Source of the DNA: Dyella kyungheensis
GTDB lineage: Bacteria > Pseudomonadota > Gammaproteobacteria > Xanthomonadales > Rhodanobacteraceae
NCBI RefSeq assembly: GCF_016905005.1
Contig: NZ_JADIKC010000001.1
Coordinates: 186,001 to 250,000 of the forward strand
Reading direction: 5' to 3'
Length of the DNA stretch: 64,000 nucleotides
The notes under the pieces were generated by a model. The model did no database searches and was not told the DNA's origin. It worked only from the letters and a program-made list of their open reading frames with translations. This document shows positions 18,305 to 28,025 of the stretch, piece by piece; within the stretch, counting starts at the first letter, position 1, and each line of letters starts with the position of its first letter. The position numbers and the translations under genes were made by a program.

Positions 18305-18372
18305 TGTGGAAGCGCACTTGTGCGCGACTGACGTGCGTTGCGGCGCCTGTCGCGCACAAGTGCGCTCCCACA
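18305..18372. repeat. REP-type palindrome, copy 2
   Basis: Arms 18305-18328 and 18349-18372 pair over 24 bp with one mismatch (TGTGGAAGCGCAC versus TGTGGGAGCGCAC). It lies between the convergent sulfurtransferase and enoyl-CoA isomerase genes. Confidence 0.85.
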
Positions 18373-18395
18373 GAGATAGGCCGGGCCGCGGTGGG

Positions 18396-19151
18396 TCAGT
18401 CCTTCTTCTTCAGCCGCGCCACCAGCTTCTCCAGCACCGCCTGCGTTTCCGGATGGAAATACGCGTCGACGAATTCATCGATCGGCAATTGTTCCGGATC
18501 GGCCCATACCTTGGTCAGATCGGCACGCGCAATGGCACGTGTCTTCAGCATCGCGTTGGAAGGCAGGGCGATCATGCCCTGCATCCACACCAGCGCACGC
18601 GTCACCACTTGTTCGACGTTGGTGATTTCATCCACCAGTCCGAACTGCAAGGCGTCCGCCGATTCCACCATGGCTCCGGCCACCATCAGGCGTTCGGCAC
18701 GATAGCCGCCCACGATGCGGCGTAGGGCCATCTGGATGCTTTCCGGCACCACCAGGCCCACCTGCACTTCGTTGAGGCCGATACGGAACGGGCCTTCGGC
18801 CATCACGCGGTAGTCGCAGAACAGGGAAAGCACGGCGCCGCCCGCGGGGCTGTGGCCGGTGATGGCGGCCACGGTGGGCGCCGGCGACATCGCCAGCTTG
18901 GAGCAGGTGGCAAAGAACTCGCGCCAGAACTGGCGCACGCCGTCGCGGTCGCGCCCCAGCAGCGAGGGCACGTCGACGCCGGCCGAGAACATGCCGGGCA
19001 GTCCCGAAAATACGATGCCGCGCGCGCCGCCGGCCACGGCGTTGTCGACCGCATCGCGGATGGCGCGAAGCAGATCGATGTTCAGCGCGTTCACCGGCGG
19101 ACGCGCCATGTTGATTTCGACGATGGCGTCGTGCGTGATCAGGTTGAGCAT
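18396..19151 (-). CDS. Crotonase-fold enoyl-CoA isomerase (ECI-like)
   Basis: A 251-residue crotonase that lacks the first hydratase Glu: the usual GGGxELA is GHSPAGGAVLSLFCDYR. The segment GLNEVQVGL retains a Glu (E128) at the position used as base in mitochondrial delta3,delta2-enoyl-CoA isomerase ECI1, whose PAGG...CDYR...LNETQLG pattern is closely matched. The likely role is therefore shifting 3-enoyl- to 2-enoyl-CoA during oxidation of unsaturated fatty acids, rather than hydration. Start ATG 19151 (MLNLITHDAIVEINMARPP) is favoured over the in-frame 19196 codon, which adds a non-conserved segment. Confidence 0.82.
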   Translation of the reverse strand: MLNLITHDAIVEINMARPPVNALNIDLLRAIRDAVDNAVAGGARGIVFSGLPGMFSAGVDVPSLLGRDRDGVRQFWREFFATCSKLAMSPAPTVAAITGHSPAGGAVLSLFCDYRVMAEGPFRIGLNEVQVGLVVPESIQMALRRIVGGYRAERLMVAGAMVESADALQFGLVDEITNVEQVVTRALVWMQGMIALPSNAMLKTRAIARADLTKVWADPEQLPIDEFVDAYFHPETQAVLEKLVARLKKKD

Positions 19152-19247
19152 GGCTTTGGCCGGATTGAAGTGGAGAGTGAGCAGCGAGATTAGCAAAGAC
19201 GGCGTGCTGCCGCCTTGCCATGCTGCCCACTCGTCTTCACTTGTCGA

Positions 19248-20714
19248 TCACCCCTGCGGCTGGTCGTCCGCGGTCCACTGGTAGCGCACCACGTAGTCCA
19301 GCGTGGTCGTCCCGTTGGCCGGCACGGTCACCTTGAATTCCAGCGTGTCGGTGGTCTGTGCGCTGGGTTTGCTGCTGGACGATGCCAGCGTCCATTGACG
19401 CCAGCGCTGGGGATGCTCGCGCACCGTGATCGTGCGCGGCGTGTCGCCGGCATTGGTAAAGGTGGTGCGAAAGCCTTCATCCAGCGTGTGCCCGTTCTTG
19501 TCCACGGTGAAAACCGTGCGCTCGCGGCTGGCGCGCAGATCGAACGACGTACCCAGCGTGATATGCGCATCGCTGCCCTTGGGGGTGTCGTTGATGCGGC
19601 CGCTGCCGATCAATTGCGGCGTGCCGTTGCGATCGGCGGACAGTACACGGAGGTTGCCGGCTGGCAGGCTGTCGAACGCGCGCAGCTGCAGCGTGCTGAC
19701 GATACCCTCGGGACTGCCGTTGTTGATGGCATCCCGGCCAATGATGGGTTGCGGCGGTGTCCACGTCGCGCCCGTTTCATACAGCGACGTGCGTTCGCAG
19801 GCGACGCTGCGCGTTGCATACAGCGGCACCTGGGTCACGCTGCCGTCGGGCAGATCGACCAGGCCGGGCAGCGAATAAGTGCGGTAGTCGGCGAGCGTGG
19901 ATTGCTCGGGCAACGCGGCATCCGCGGTCTTGGCGCGCGCGTTGAACATCACGGGACGCGGGCCCGGAGATGGCGTCAGCTGCGGCTCGCCGGCCACCAG
20001 CATCAGTTGCACGTTGTTCCAGTCGCGGCCGCTGCGGTTGGCGATGCTGGCCCGCGATTCGAACTGCATCTTGCAGCCGTCCCCCGGTGCCAGCGTGCCG
20101 ACATAGGCCGCGCGCCAGCCCAGGCCCGAGGTGGAATAGCTCAAGCTCGCGTTGGCCTTGCCAGCGTGCGCGGCATCGACGCGCAACTGCAGGCCCGAGC
20201 CCGCCTGGAAGACGCCGTGCGCCTTGACCGCGCCGTACTCGCGAATCAACGCGGTGCGTTCGTTCGGGGTGGAGGTGTCACGTACCATCAGGCCGCTGCC
20301 GTCCGCACGCAACAAGGTTCCGCTGGCCAGTGTTTCGCCGTTGGGACCGGTCACGTCGACCGGCTGCCCGATCAGGCTGCCGAGCGCGGCGTACTGGCCC
20401 TGGCCCAGGCGAAGGCGCTGCGAGAGCACCTTGGCCGCGTCGCCATCGACGCTCAGCGCGATGGTTTCCGGGTCGACGTATTGCGGCAGCCCGTCGAGAC
20501 TGACGTCCTGTGCGCCGGCCTTGAGATCGAGCTGGCGCGTTTCGCGTGCCACGGCGTGGCCCGATTGCACGGAACCGCTATCGCCAGCGCTGTACAGGGC
20601 ATTGTCGTCGCTGCGATAGAGCGTCAACGAGGTACCCGCGGTGGCGGCGGTGGCTGCCGCGCTGGCGGTGGTGGCGATGGCAAGGGCGAGGGTACGGAGG
20701 GGAAGCGGGATCAC
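19248..20714 (-). CDS. DUF4139 secreted protein
   Basis: A 488-residue exported protein of unknown function. GTG 20714 is taken as start because AAAGGAG lies 7 nt upstream and the sequence begins with a signal peptide (LRTLALAIATTASAAATAA). The mature part starts TSLTLYRSDDNALYSAGD. The central and C-terminal parts (YSTSGLGWRAAYVGTL, SRASIANRSGRDWNNVQLML, KTRVEFTIDKN-like blocks) are typical of DUF4139 beta-rich proteins, which often appear as conserved envelope or surface proteins in Xanthomonadales. It is downstream of the thioesterase on the same strand, 104 bp away, so it may have its own promoter. Confidence 0.8.
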   Translation of the reverse strand: MIPLPLRTLALAIATTASAAATAATAGTSLTLYRSDDNALYSAGDSGSVQSGHAVARETRQLDLKAGAQDVSLDGLPQYVDPETIALSVDGDAAKVLSQRLRLGQGQYAALGSLIGQPVDVTGPNGETLASGTLLRADGSGLMVRDTSTPNERTALIREYGAVKAHGVFQAGSGLQLRVDAAHAGKANASLSYSTSGLGWRAAYVGTLAPGDGCKMQFESRASIANRSGRDWNNVQLMLVAGEPQLTPSPGPRPVMFNARAKTADAALPEQSTLADYRTYSLPGLVDLPDGSVTQVPLYATRSVACERTSLYETGATWTPPQPIIGRDAINNGSPEGIVSTLQLRAFDSLPAGNLRVLSADRNGTPQLIGSGRINDTPKGSDAHITLGTSFDLRASRERTVFTVDKNGHTLDEGFRTTFTNAGDTPRTITVREHPQRWRQWTLASSSSKPSAQTTDTLEFKVTVPANGTTTLDYVVRYQWTADDQPQG

Positions 20715-20818
20715 GGGCGAACTCCTTTCGGGTGGTCGCCGCCGATAGTACGGGTGCCGCATGAAGCTGCGGCATCCGTGATGCCGAAAGGCTTAACCCC
20801 GAATGCGCGCCGGGCCGT

Positions 20819-21316
20819 TCAACCGCCGCTTTCGGCGGCGTCGCGGATCGACTGCGGCAGCGGCACGGGCTTGCCGGTGGCCGGATCCATCCATACCAGC
20901 ACCACCTTGCCGTCGCTGTAGAGGGCGTCGTCATGCGCATCGACGATGCGATGGGCTAGGGTGATCGAACTGTTGCCCAGGCGTTCGCAGAACAGTTCCA
21001 CGTTCAACTGCGCGGGCCACTCGATGGGGCGCCGGTAGTTCACTTCGCTGGCGGCCAGCACGGGCATCGAGTGTTCGTTGAACCAGCCCGGCACGTGCTG
21101 CAGCCATTGCAGGCGTGCTTCTTCGAGGTAGGTGAGGTAGTTGGCGTTGTTGACGTGATTGAACGCGTCCAGATCGCGCCAACGTACGCCGATCGGGGCA
21201 ACGAACAGCGCTGCGTTCGTTGCCTCGGGTGCCTGCGCATCGATCAGTGCCGGGGCGCTTTCCTGCGCCCTGGCCTTGCGTGTGCGCTTTTCAGGCACGG
21301 GGTGGGTGGAGCTCAT
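20819..21316 (-). CDS. Acyl-CoA thioesterase, hotdog fold
   Basis: A 165-residue 4HBT thioesterase. The catalytic loop region [20 protein letters not shown] is seen near 45-64, followed by the central helix EEARLQWL and the strand region [21 protein letters not shown]. The N-terminal 35 residues form a basic/Ala-rich extension not needed for the fold. The substrate is unknown; related proteins hydrolyse short- to medium-chain acyl-CoA. The ATG at 21316 overlaps the uvrA stop (ATGA), so it is expressed as the second gene after uvrA. Confidence 0.85.
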   Translation of the reverse strand: MSSTHPVPEKRTRKARAQESAPALIDAQAPEATNAALFVAPIGVRWRDLDAFNHVNNANYLTYLEEARLQWLQHVPGWFNEHSMPVLAASEVNYRRPIEWPAQLNVELFCERLGNSSITLAHRIVDAHDDALYSDGKVVLVWMDPATGKPVPLPQSIRDAAESGG

Positions 21317-24210
21317 GCAGTCTTCTTCCGTAGTGCAGGTTTGCTCTTGCCGTTGCCCTGGGCCTTGGCCGCCTTGGCGGGCTTCATGTCCAGATGCGAG
21401 GCAAGGAAGTGTCCGGTGTGCGAGCCCGGCGTGGCAGCTACCGCTTCCGGCGTGCCGGTGACGAGGATGCGACCGCCGCCGGCACCGCCTTCCGGGCCGA
21501 GATCGACCAGCCAGTCGGCGGTCTTGATCACGTCCAGATTGTGCTCGATCACCACCACCGTGTTGCCCTGGTCCACCAGCTGATGCAGCACGTCGAGCAA
21601 CTGCTCGATGTCGTGGAAATGCAGGCCGGTGGTGGGCTCGTCCAGGATGTACAGGGTGCGTCCGGTGTCGCGCTTGGACAATTCCTTGGACAGCTTCACG
21701 CGCTGCGCTTCACCGCCCGACAGCGTGGTCGCGCTCTGGCCAAGCTTGATGTAATCCAGGCCCACGGCGCGCAGCGTTTCGAGCTTGCGTGCGATGGTCG
21801 GCACGTTCTCGAACAGCTTGAACGCGTCTTCCACCGTCATCTCGAGCACGTCGGCAATGGTGTTGCCCTTGTAATGGACTTCCAGCGTTTCGCGGTTGTA
21901 GCGCTTGCCGTGGCAGACGTCGCAAGGCACGTAGACGTCCGGCAGGAAGTGCATCTCCACCTTGATCATGCCGTCGCCTTCGCAGGCTTCGCAGCGGCCA
22001 CCGCGCACGTTGAAGCTGAAGCGGCCCGGCGTGTAGCCGCGCGCACGCGCTTCGGGTACCTGGGCGAACAGCTCGCGCAGCGGCGTGAACAGGCCGGTAT
22101 ACGTGGCCGGGTTTGAGCGCGGCGTGCGGCCGATCGGCGACTGGTCGATGTCGACCACCTTGTCGAACAGTTCCAGTCCATCGACGGATTTGTACGGCGC
22201 AGCCTGGCCGCTCGAACCGTTGAGCTCGGCGGCAGCGAGGCGGAACAGCGTGTCGTTGACCAGGGTGGACTTGCCCGAGCCCGATACGCCGGTCACGCAG
22301 GTGAACAGGCCCGCCGGAATGGCCAGGTCCACGTTCTTCAGGTTGTTGCCGCTGGCGCCCTTCAAGTGCAGCCACGAGTCGGCGTCCAGTTGCTGACGGC
22401 GTTCCTCCGGCACCTTGATGCCACGCTTGCCGGACAGGTACTGCCCGGTGACCGAGCGCGGCGATGCCAGCAGGTCCTTGAACGAACCCTGGGCCACGAT
22501 TTCGCCGCCGTGCACGCCGGCGCCCGGACCGATGTCGAGCACGTGATCGGCCATGCGGATGGCGTCTTCGTCGTGCTCGACCACGATCACCGTATTGCCC
22601 AGATCGCGCAGGCGGGTGAGCGTGCCGAGCAGGCGTTCGTTGTCGCGCTGGTGCAGGCCGATGGACGGCTCGTCGAGCACGTACATCACGCCGACCAGGC
22701 CGGCGCCGATCTGCGAGGCCAGGCGGATGCGCTGCGCTTCGCCGCCCGAGAGCGAATCGGCCTGGCGATCCAGCGTGAGGTAGTTCAGGCCCACGTCGTT
22801 GAGGAAGGTCAGGCGCTCGCGGATCTCCTTGACGATCTTCACCGCGATCTCGCCGCGCCAGCCGGTGAGCGTCAGCTGCTCGAAGAACGCCAGCGAGTCG
22901 TCGATCGAACGCGAGGTGAGCGAGGGCAGGGCGTGGTCGGCCACGAACACGTTGCGCGCCGAGCGGTTCAGGCGCTGGCCTGCGCAGTCGGGACAAGGCT
23001 GGTCGCTGATGTATTTGGCCAGTTCCTCGCGCACGGCGGGCGATTCGGTTTCCTTGTAGCGGCGATCCATGTTCGGAAGGATGCCTTCGAAGGTGTGCTC
23101 GCGCGTCACGCGGCCGCCGCGTTCGGTGATGTACTTGAACGCGATCGTTTCCTTGCCGCTGCCATACAGGATGGCCTTCTGGACGTCCGCCGGCAGCTTG
23201 CGCCACGGCGTATCCACGTCGACCTTGTAATGCGCGGCCAGCGACATGATCAGCTGGAAATAATGCGCGTTGCGGCGATCCCAGCCACGGATGGCGCCAC
23301 CGGCGAGCGACAGCTCCGGATGTGCCACCACGCGTGCGGGGTCGAATACCTGGGTGACGCCCAGGCCATCGCAGCTGGGGCAGGCGCCGACCGGCGAGTT
23401 GAACGAGAACAGGCGCGGCTCGAGTTCCGGCAACGAGTAATCGCACACCGGGCAGGAGTAGCGTGACGACAGCAACTGTTCGGGCGCCTTCGCGTCATCC
23501 ATGTCGACCACGATGGCAATGCCGTCGCCCAGGCGCAGCGCGGTCTCGAACGATTCGGCCAGACGCTGCTTGATGTCGTCGCGCGGACGGAAACGATCGA
23601 TCACCACTTCGATGGTGTGCTTCTGGCGCAGCGTGAGCGGCGGCACGGCGTCGAGGTCGTACACGGCGCCATCGACGCGAGCGCGCACGAAACCCTGCGC
23701 GCGCAGCTGGTCGAACACCTGCACGTGCTCGCCCTTGCGCTCGCGGATCACCGGCGCCAGCAGCATGAAGCGCTTCTCGGGATCGAGCGCGAGCGTCGAG
23801 TCCACCATCTGGCTCACCGTCTGGGCTTCCAGCGGGATGCCGTGATCCGGGCAACGTGGCGTGCCGACGCGGGCATACAGCAGACGCAGGTAGTCGTAGA
23901 CCTCGGTGATCGTGCCCACGGTGGAGCGCGGATTGTGCGAGGTCGATTTCTGCTCGATGGAAATGGCCGGCGACAGACCCTCGATGTGGTCGACGTCCGG
24001 CTTCTCCATCATGGAAAGGAATTGCCTGGCGTACGCGGACAACGATTCGACATAGCGGCGCTGACCTTCCGCATAGATGGTGTCGAACGCCAGCGACGAT
24101 TTGCCCGAACCCGACAGACCGGTAATGACGATCAGTTTGTCGCGGGGCAGGTCGAGGTCGATGTTTTTGAGATTGTGCGTGCGCGCGCCGCGAATGCGGA
24201 TCGTATCCAT
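21313..24210 (-). CDS. uvrA: Excinuclease ABC subunit A
   Basis: Damage-sensing ATPase of nucleotide excision repair; the UvrA2 dimer loads UvrB. The 965 residues contain two ABC modules. The first has Walker [10 protein letters not shown] (about 31-39), the Zn motif CPVCDY...CPSCDG and signature [12 protein letters not shown]. The second has [11 protein letters not shown], the CEACEGDG...CDVCHGKR zinc finger and [15 protein letters not shown]. The C-terminus carries a short Lys/Ala-rich tail. No convincing LexA box is visible upstream. The thioesterase gene overlaps its stop. Confidence 0.97.
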   Translation of the reverse strand: MDTIRIRGARTHNLKNIDLDLPRDKLIVITGLSGSGKSSLAFDTIYAEGQRRYVESLSAYARQFLSMMEKPDVDHIEGLSPAISIEQKSTSHNPRSTVGTITEVYDYLRLLYARVGTPRCPDHGIPLEAQTVSQMVDSTLALDPEKRFMLLAPVIRERKGEHVQVFDQLRAQGFVRARVDGAVYDLDAVPPLTLRQKHTIEVVIDRFRPRDDIKQRLAESFETALRLGDGIAIVVDMDDAKAPEQLLSSRYSCPVCDYSLPELEPRLFSFNSPVGACPSCDGLGVTQVFDPARVVAHPELSLAGGAIRGWDRRNAHYFQLIMSLAAHYKVDVDTPWRKLPADVQKAILYGSGKETIAFKYITERGGRVTREHTFEGILPNMDRRYKETESPAVREELAKYISDQPCPDCAGQRLNRSARNVFVADHALPSLTSRSIDDSLAFFEQLTLTGWRGEIAVKIVKEIRERLTFLNDVGLNYLTLDRQADSLSGGEAQRIRLASQIGAGLVGVMYVLDEPSIGLHQRDNERLLGTLTRLRDLGNTVIVVEHDEDAIRMADHVLDIGPGAGVHGGEIVAQGSFKDLLASPRSVTGQYLSGKRGIKVPEERRQQLDADSWLHLKGASGNNLKNVDLAIPAGLFTCVTGVSGSGKSTLVNDTLFRLAAAELNGSSGQAAPYKSVDGLELFDKVVDIDQSPIGRTPRSNPATYTGLFTPLRELFAQVPEARARGYTPGRFSFNVRGGRCEACEGDGMIKVEMHFLPDVYVPCDVCHGKRYNRETLEVHYKGNTIADVLEMTVEDAFKLFENVPTIARKLETLRAVGLDYIKLGQSATTLSGGEAQRVKLSKELSKRDTGRTLYILDEPTTGLHFHDIEQLLDVLHQLVDQGNTVVVIEHNLDVIKTADWLVDLGPEGGAGGGRILVTGTPEAVAATPGSHTGHFLASHLDMKPAKAAKAQGNGKSKPALRKKTA

Positions 24211-24375
24211 ATCGCCCGGTGTCGGTTGGGGAAGGGGAAAACTGTACTATATCAAACTTGTCAGTACGGTTATTGCCGTACGACGCCTCCCAACAAACTC
24301 TTAAGAGAAGATCCGGCCGAGTATGGCTTAATGGAATCTTTGGCCGGTTTCCTGGCCAGCGAATAGAGAGTGCGG
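24211..24375. promoter_or_regulatory. Divergent promoter region, uvrA / DUF2059 gene
   Basis: This AT-richer spacer lies between two divergently transcribed genes and must hold both promoters. An 18-bp dyad GTACGGTTATTGCCGTAC (24264-24281) stands out and may be an operator or short hairpin. TTGATATAGT-like sequence on the minus strand could be a -10 for uvrA. Neither promoter is certain. Confidence 0.4.
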
Positions 24376-25167
24376 ATGGGCAAGTTGACGAGATGGGGTG
24401 TAGCCCTTGCGCTTGCAATGGGCATGGGACAGGCCATGGCGGCATCAGGCCCCGCCACCGAAGACCAGGTTCGCCAGCTGATGGAGGTGGTCGGAGTCGG
24501 CAAGATGCTGCTCCAGATGAACACCCAGGCGGTGACCACGCTGCAGCAGTCGATGCCCTGCGTGCAGCCCGAGTTCTGGCAGAACTACATGGATGCGAAC
24601 CAGACCCAGCTGTTCATCGGCCGGCTGGTGCCGGTCTACCAGAAGCATTTCACGGCCGACGAGATGGCCGGCCTGCTGAAGTTCTACCGTTCGCCGCTGG
24701 GCCAGAAAGTCATCAACGAAATGCCCATCACCATGGCCGAGGCCAACCAGGCCGGGCAGGAGTGGAGCCACGAGCGCAGCGACCAGATGGTGATGGAGCT
24801 CAAGCACATGGGTACGCTGGATGCTTCAGGGCGCTGCCCGGGCAAGCCGGCGTCGTCGCCTATGTCCGGTACCGCCCTGGAGGGTGCCGCCGCGATCAAG
24901 GCGGCTGAAAACGGCGAGCCGCAGGCGCCCAGGTCGGGTGCCCAGGACGGCGAATCGCAGGCGCCCAAGCCGGCCGCCGCGAAGGCCGCCTCGCACTCGA
25001 AGACCCCGACCAAGAAGACCACCAAGCCGGCGCCGAAGAAGAGCACTTCCGCCAAGACGCCGGCCAAGCCTGCCGCCAAGGCCCCGGCCAAGACCAGCGC
25101 CAAGCCCGCGCCGGCCAAGACCGAGACCAAGCCGGCCGCCACCACCAGCGGACAAGCTGGTCAGTAA
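24376..25167 (+). CDS. Exported DUF2059 protein with Lys/Ala/Pro-rich tail
   Basis: A 263-residue protein of unknown function. Residues 1-22 are a signal peptide (VALALAMGMGQAMAA). Residues 25-145 match DUF2059: VRQLMEVVGVGKMLLQM, FWQNYMDANQTQLFIGRLVPVYQKHFTADEMAGLLKFY, SPLGQKVINEMP. After about residue 165 the protein turns into a low-complexity tail made of Ala, Lys, Pro, Ser and Thr (repeats such as KTPTKKTTKPAPKK and KPAAKAPAKTSAKPAPAK), much like histone-H1-type tails. The start is ATG 24376; a GTG two codons upstream is also possible. It sits divergent from uvrA and just before the rplU promoter. Confidence 0.8.
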   Translation: MGKLTRWGVALALAMGMGQAMAASGPATEDQVRQLMEVVGVGKMLLQMNTQAVTTLQQSMPCVQPEFWQNYMDANQTQLFIGRLVPVYQKHFTADEMAGLLKFYRSPLGQKVINEMPITMAEANQAGQEWSHERSDQMVMELKHMGTLDASGRCPGKPASSPMSGTALEGAAAIKAAENGEPQAPRSGAQDGESQAPKPAAAKAASHSKTPTKKTTKPAPKKSTSAKTPAKPAAKAPAKTSAKPAPAKTETKPAATTSGQAGQ

Positions 25168-25197
25168 TTGACCAGGCCGGTGGGGCTTCGTTATACT
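25168..25197 (+). promoter_or_regulatory. Sigma-70-type promoter of rplU-rpmA
   Basis: TTGACC (25168-25173) and TATACT (25192-25197) are spaced by 18 bp. They directly precede the ribosomal protein operon and overlap the end of the preceding gene. Confidence 0.7.
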
Positions 25198-25202
25198 CCC
25201 GA

Positions 25203-25232
25203 GTTCACCGGTGCCTGATGGGTCCGGTGAAC
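25203..25232 (+). promoter_or_regulatory. Hairpin in the rplU 5' leader
   Basis: A perfect 9-bp stem GTTCACCGG/CCGGTGAAC with a 12-nt loop starts a few bases after the -10 box, so it would be near the 5' end of the mRNA. Leaders of ribosomal operons often bind a product protein; whether this one does is unknown. Confidence 0.5.
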
Positions 25233-25263
25233 CCAAGAGAATAACGACAGAAGGGATAATCCC

Positions 25264-25578
25264 ATGAGTTACGCAGTCATCAAGACCGGCGGCAAGCAGT
25301 ACCGCGTTCAGCAGGGCGACGTCCTGCGCGTGGAGCTGCTGAACGCCGAAGAAGGCGCCGCCTTCACCTTCGATCAGGTCCTCCTGGTCGGCGCCGGTGA
25401 GTCGATCACCGTCGGTGCGCCCATCGTGGCCGGTGCCACCGTCAGCGCCACCGTGCGCAAGCACGGCCGTGCCGACAAGATCCGCATCATCAAGTTCCGC
25501 CGCCGCAAGCACCACAAGAAGCAGCAGGGACATCGTCAGCATTTCACCGAAGTCGAGATCACGGGCATCAACGCCTGA
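25264..25578 (+). CDS. rplU: 50S ribosomal protein L21
   Basis: 23S-rRNA-binding protein of the large subunit. The 104 residues match the E. coli length of 103. It opens with [17 protein letters not shown] and contains [34 protein letters not shown] in pieces, the basic RNA-binding half of L21. ATG 25264 is preceded by AGAAGGGATAATCCC. rpmA follows after 19 bp, as in nearly all bacteria. Confidence 0.97.
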   Translation: MSYAVIKTGGKQYRVQQGDVLRVELLNAEEGAAFTFDQVLLVGAGESITVGAPIVAGATVSATVRKHGRADKIRIIKFRRRKHHKKQQGHRQHFTEVEITGINA

Positions 25579-25597
25579 GCAACTGGAGCACTGAGTC

Positions 25598-25855
25598 ATG
25601 GCACATAAAAAAGGCGTAGGTTCCAGCCGCAACGGTCGCGATTCGAACCCGAAGTACCTCGGCGTCAAGATCTATGGCGGCCAGGCCATCGAAGCCGGCA
25701 ACATCATCGTGCGTCAGCGCGGCACCAAGTTCCATGCCGGTCAGGGCGTGGGCCTGGGTCGTGACCACACCCTGTTCGCACTGGTCGACGGCACCGTCGA
25801 GTTCAAGGTGCGCGGCGAGCACAATCGTCGTTTCGTCAGCGTCATCAAGGGTTAA
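25598..25855 (+). CDS. rpmA: 50S ribosomal protein L27
   Basis: Large-subunit protein reaching the peptidyl-transferase centre. The 85 residues start [16 protein letters not shown], so the flexible N-terminal tail needs only Met removal. The core [20 protein letters not shown] is standard. It is in an operon with rplU and followed by a strong terminator before obgE. Confidence 0.97.
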   Translation: MAHKKGVGSSRNGRDSNPKYLGVKIYGGQAIEAGNIIVRQRGTKFHAGQGVGLGRDHTLFALVDGTVEFKVRGEHNRRFVSVIKG

Positions 25856-25876
25856 TTCTCTTTCGACGTTGCAGCG

Positions 25877-25906
25877 AAGGCCCCGCTTCGGCGGGGCTTT
25901 TGTTTT
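25877..25906 (+). terminator. Terminator after rpmA
   Basis: Stem GCCCCGC/GCGGGGC with TTCG loop followed by TTTTGTTTTG. It is a strong intrinsic terminator, so obgE probably needs read-through or its own promoter. Confidence 0.85.
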
Positions 25907-25917
25907 GTTGGGCAAAT

Positions 25918-27097
<1,180 letters not shown>

Positions 27098-27128
27098 GCC
27101 TGCTGGGCGCTCTGCTGGACTGACTCAT

Positions 27129-27156
27129 AAAGAAGCGGCCGATGGCCGCTTTTTTT
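27129..27156 (+). terminator. Terminator after obgE
   Basis: Stem AGCGGCC/GGCCGCT with a GAT loop preceded by A-rich and followed by T-rich sequence, 31 bp after the obgE stop. Confidence 0.85.
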
Positions 27157-27265
27157 ATGCTCGGGCATCCAGCCTTTTGCTCGTCTTTCGGCGCAGGCGG
27201 AAGGTGCTTTTCAGCAGCCAGTCTGAAGGATTGGGAGCCGGACCGTCACGAAGGTAGGGCTGTCT

Positions 27266-27349
27266 CTGTGGCAGCGCACCCTGTGCGCGACAGCCGCGCG
27301 GGGATGTGCCGCTCCGTAGGTTTGTCGCGCACAGGGTGCGCTCGCACAG
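27266..27349. repeat. REP-type palindrome, copy 3
   Basis: Arms 27266-27292 and 27323-27349 (CTGTGGCAGCGCACCCTGTG... type) pair almost completely with one mismatch near the outer end. It lies between the obgE terminator and the rpsT terminators. The rest of the 27098-27490 gap holds no ORF that I can support. Confidence 0.85.
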
Positions 27350-27393
27350 ATCTTGAGCTCTGGCTCTGGCCAGGAACCGCCTGGCGACATAAC

Positions 27394-27458
27394 AAAAAAG
27401 CCGGCTTAAGCCGGCCATTCGATCAGGCACACAAAAAAGCCGGCTTGCGCCGGCTTCT
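27394..27458 (-). terminator. Tandem terminators of rpsT
   Basis: Two near-identical hairpins, each followed by a run of T on the minus strand: GCCGGCTTGCGCCGGC (27439-27454) and GCCGGCTTAAGCCGGC (27400-27415). They lie 33 and 76 bp past the rpsT stop. Confidence 0.85.
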
Positions 27459-27490
27459 TCGCCAACCCGAGATTCAACAAACGGGCTGGC

Positions 27491-27754
27491 TTACGCCAGC
27501 TCGTGGATCTTCGCGTTGAGGCGGCTCTTATGGCGAGCAGCCTTGTTCTTGTGGATCAGGCCGCGGGCAGCGTAGCGGTCCATGACCGGCTGGGCAGCGG
27601 CAAAGGCTTCAACGGCTGCAGCCTTGTCCTTGGCCTCGATCGCCTTGACGACCTTCTTGAGGGCGGTGCGCACCATGGAACGGGCGCTGACGTTGCGCAG
27701 GCGGCGCTGCTCGGACTGGCGCGCGCGCTTCTTCGCGGACTTGATGTTGGCCAA
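27491..27754 (-). CDS. rpsT: 30S ribosomal protein S20 (TTG start)
   Basis: 16S-rRNA-binding protein of the small subunit. The 87-residue product [20 protein letters not shown]... matches S20 only if translation begins at TTG 27754. CGGAG lies about 8 nt upstream of that codon. The longer frame starting at 27844 adds a sequence unrelated to S20. The UUG start of rpsT is known from E. coli, where it underlies autogenous control. It is divergent from murJ, as in many gammaproteobacteria. Confidence 0.95.
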   Translation of the reverse strand: MANIKSAKKRARQSEQRRLRNVSARSMVRTALKKVVKAIEAKDKAAAVEAFAAAQPVMDRYAARGLIHKNKAARHKSRLNAKIHELA

Positions 27755-28025
27755 GGTAGAACTCCGAAATGAATTGCTGGGTTGGAAAAAGACGGCAAGT
27801 ATGCGGCCAATGCGCCGCTGCGTCAACAGCTTAGCCGTTGTCAAGGCGCTCCGCGGAGCGTCCTGCCACCCACAGGGCGGCCTAGGGGGAACGGACCGCC
27901 CTGATTATGCCATGGTTGCGCTGTCATCTTTCCATCCGGGGCTGTCAAACTACGCGCCTTTCGCCGCCGGGGCAGGGGGCTCCGGCGCGCAGCGCGTCTC
28001 ACCAGCATAGGTACGACCTCAAGGC

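Noticed and set aside
24230-24290. LexA/SOS box upstream of uvrA
   Set aside because: CTGTACTATATCAAAC fits the CTGT-N8-ACAG consensus only on one side, and no Xanthomonas-type box (TTAGTA...TACTAA) is present.
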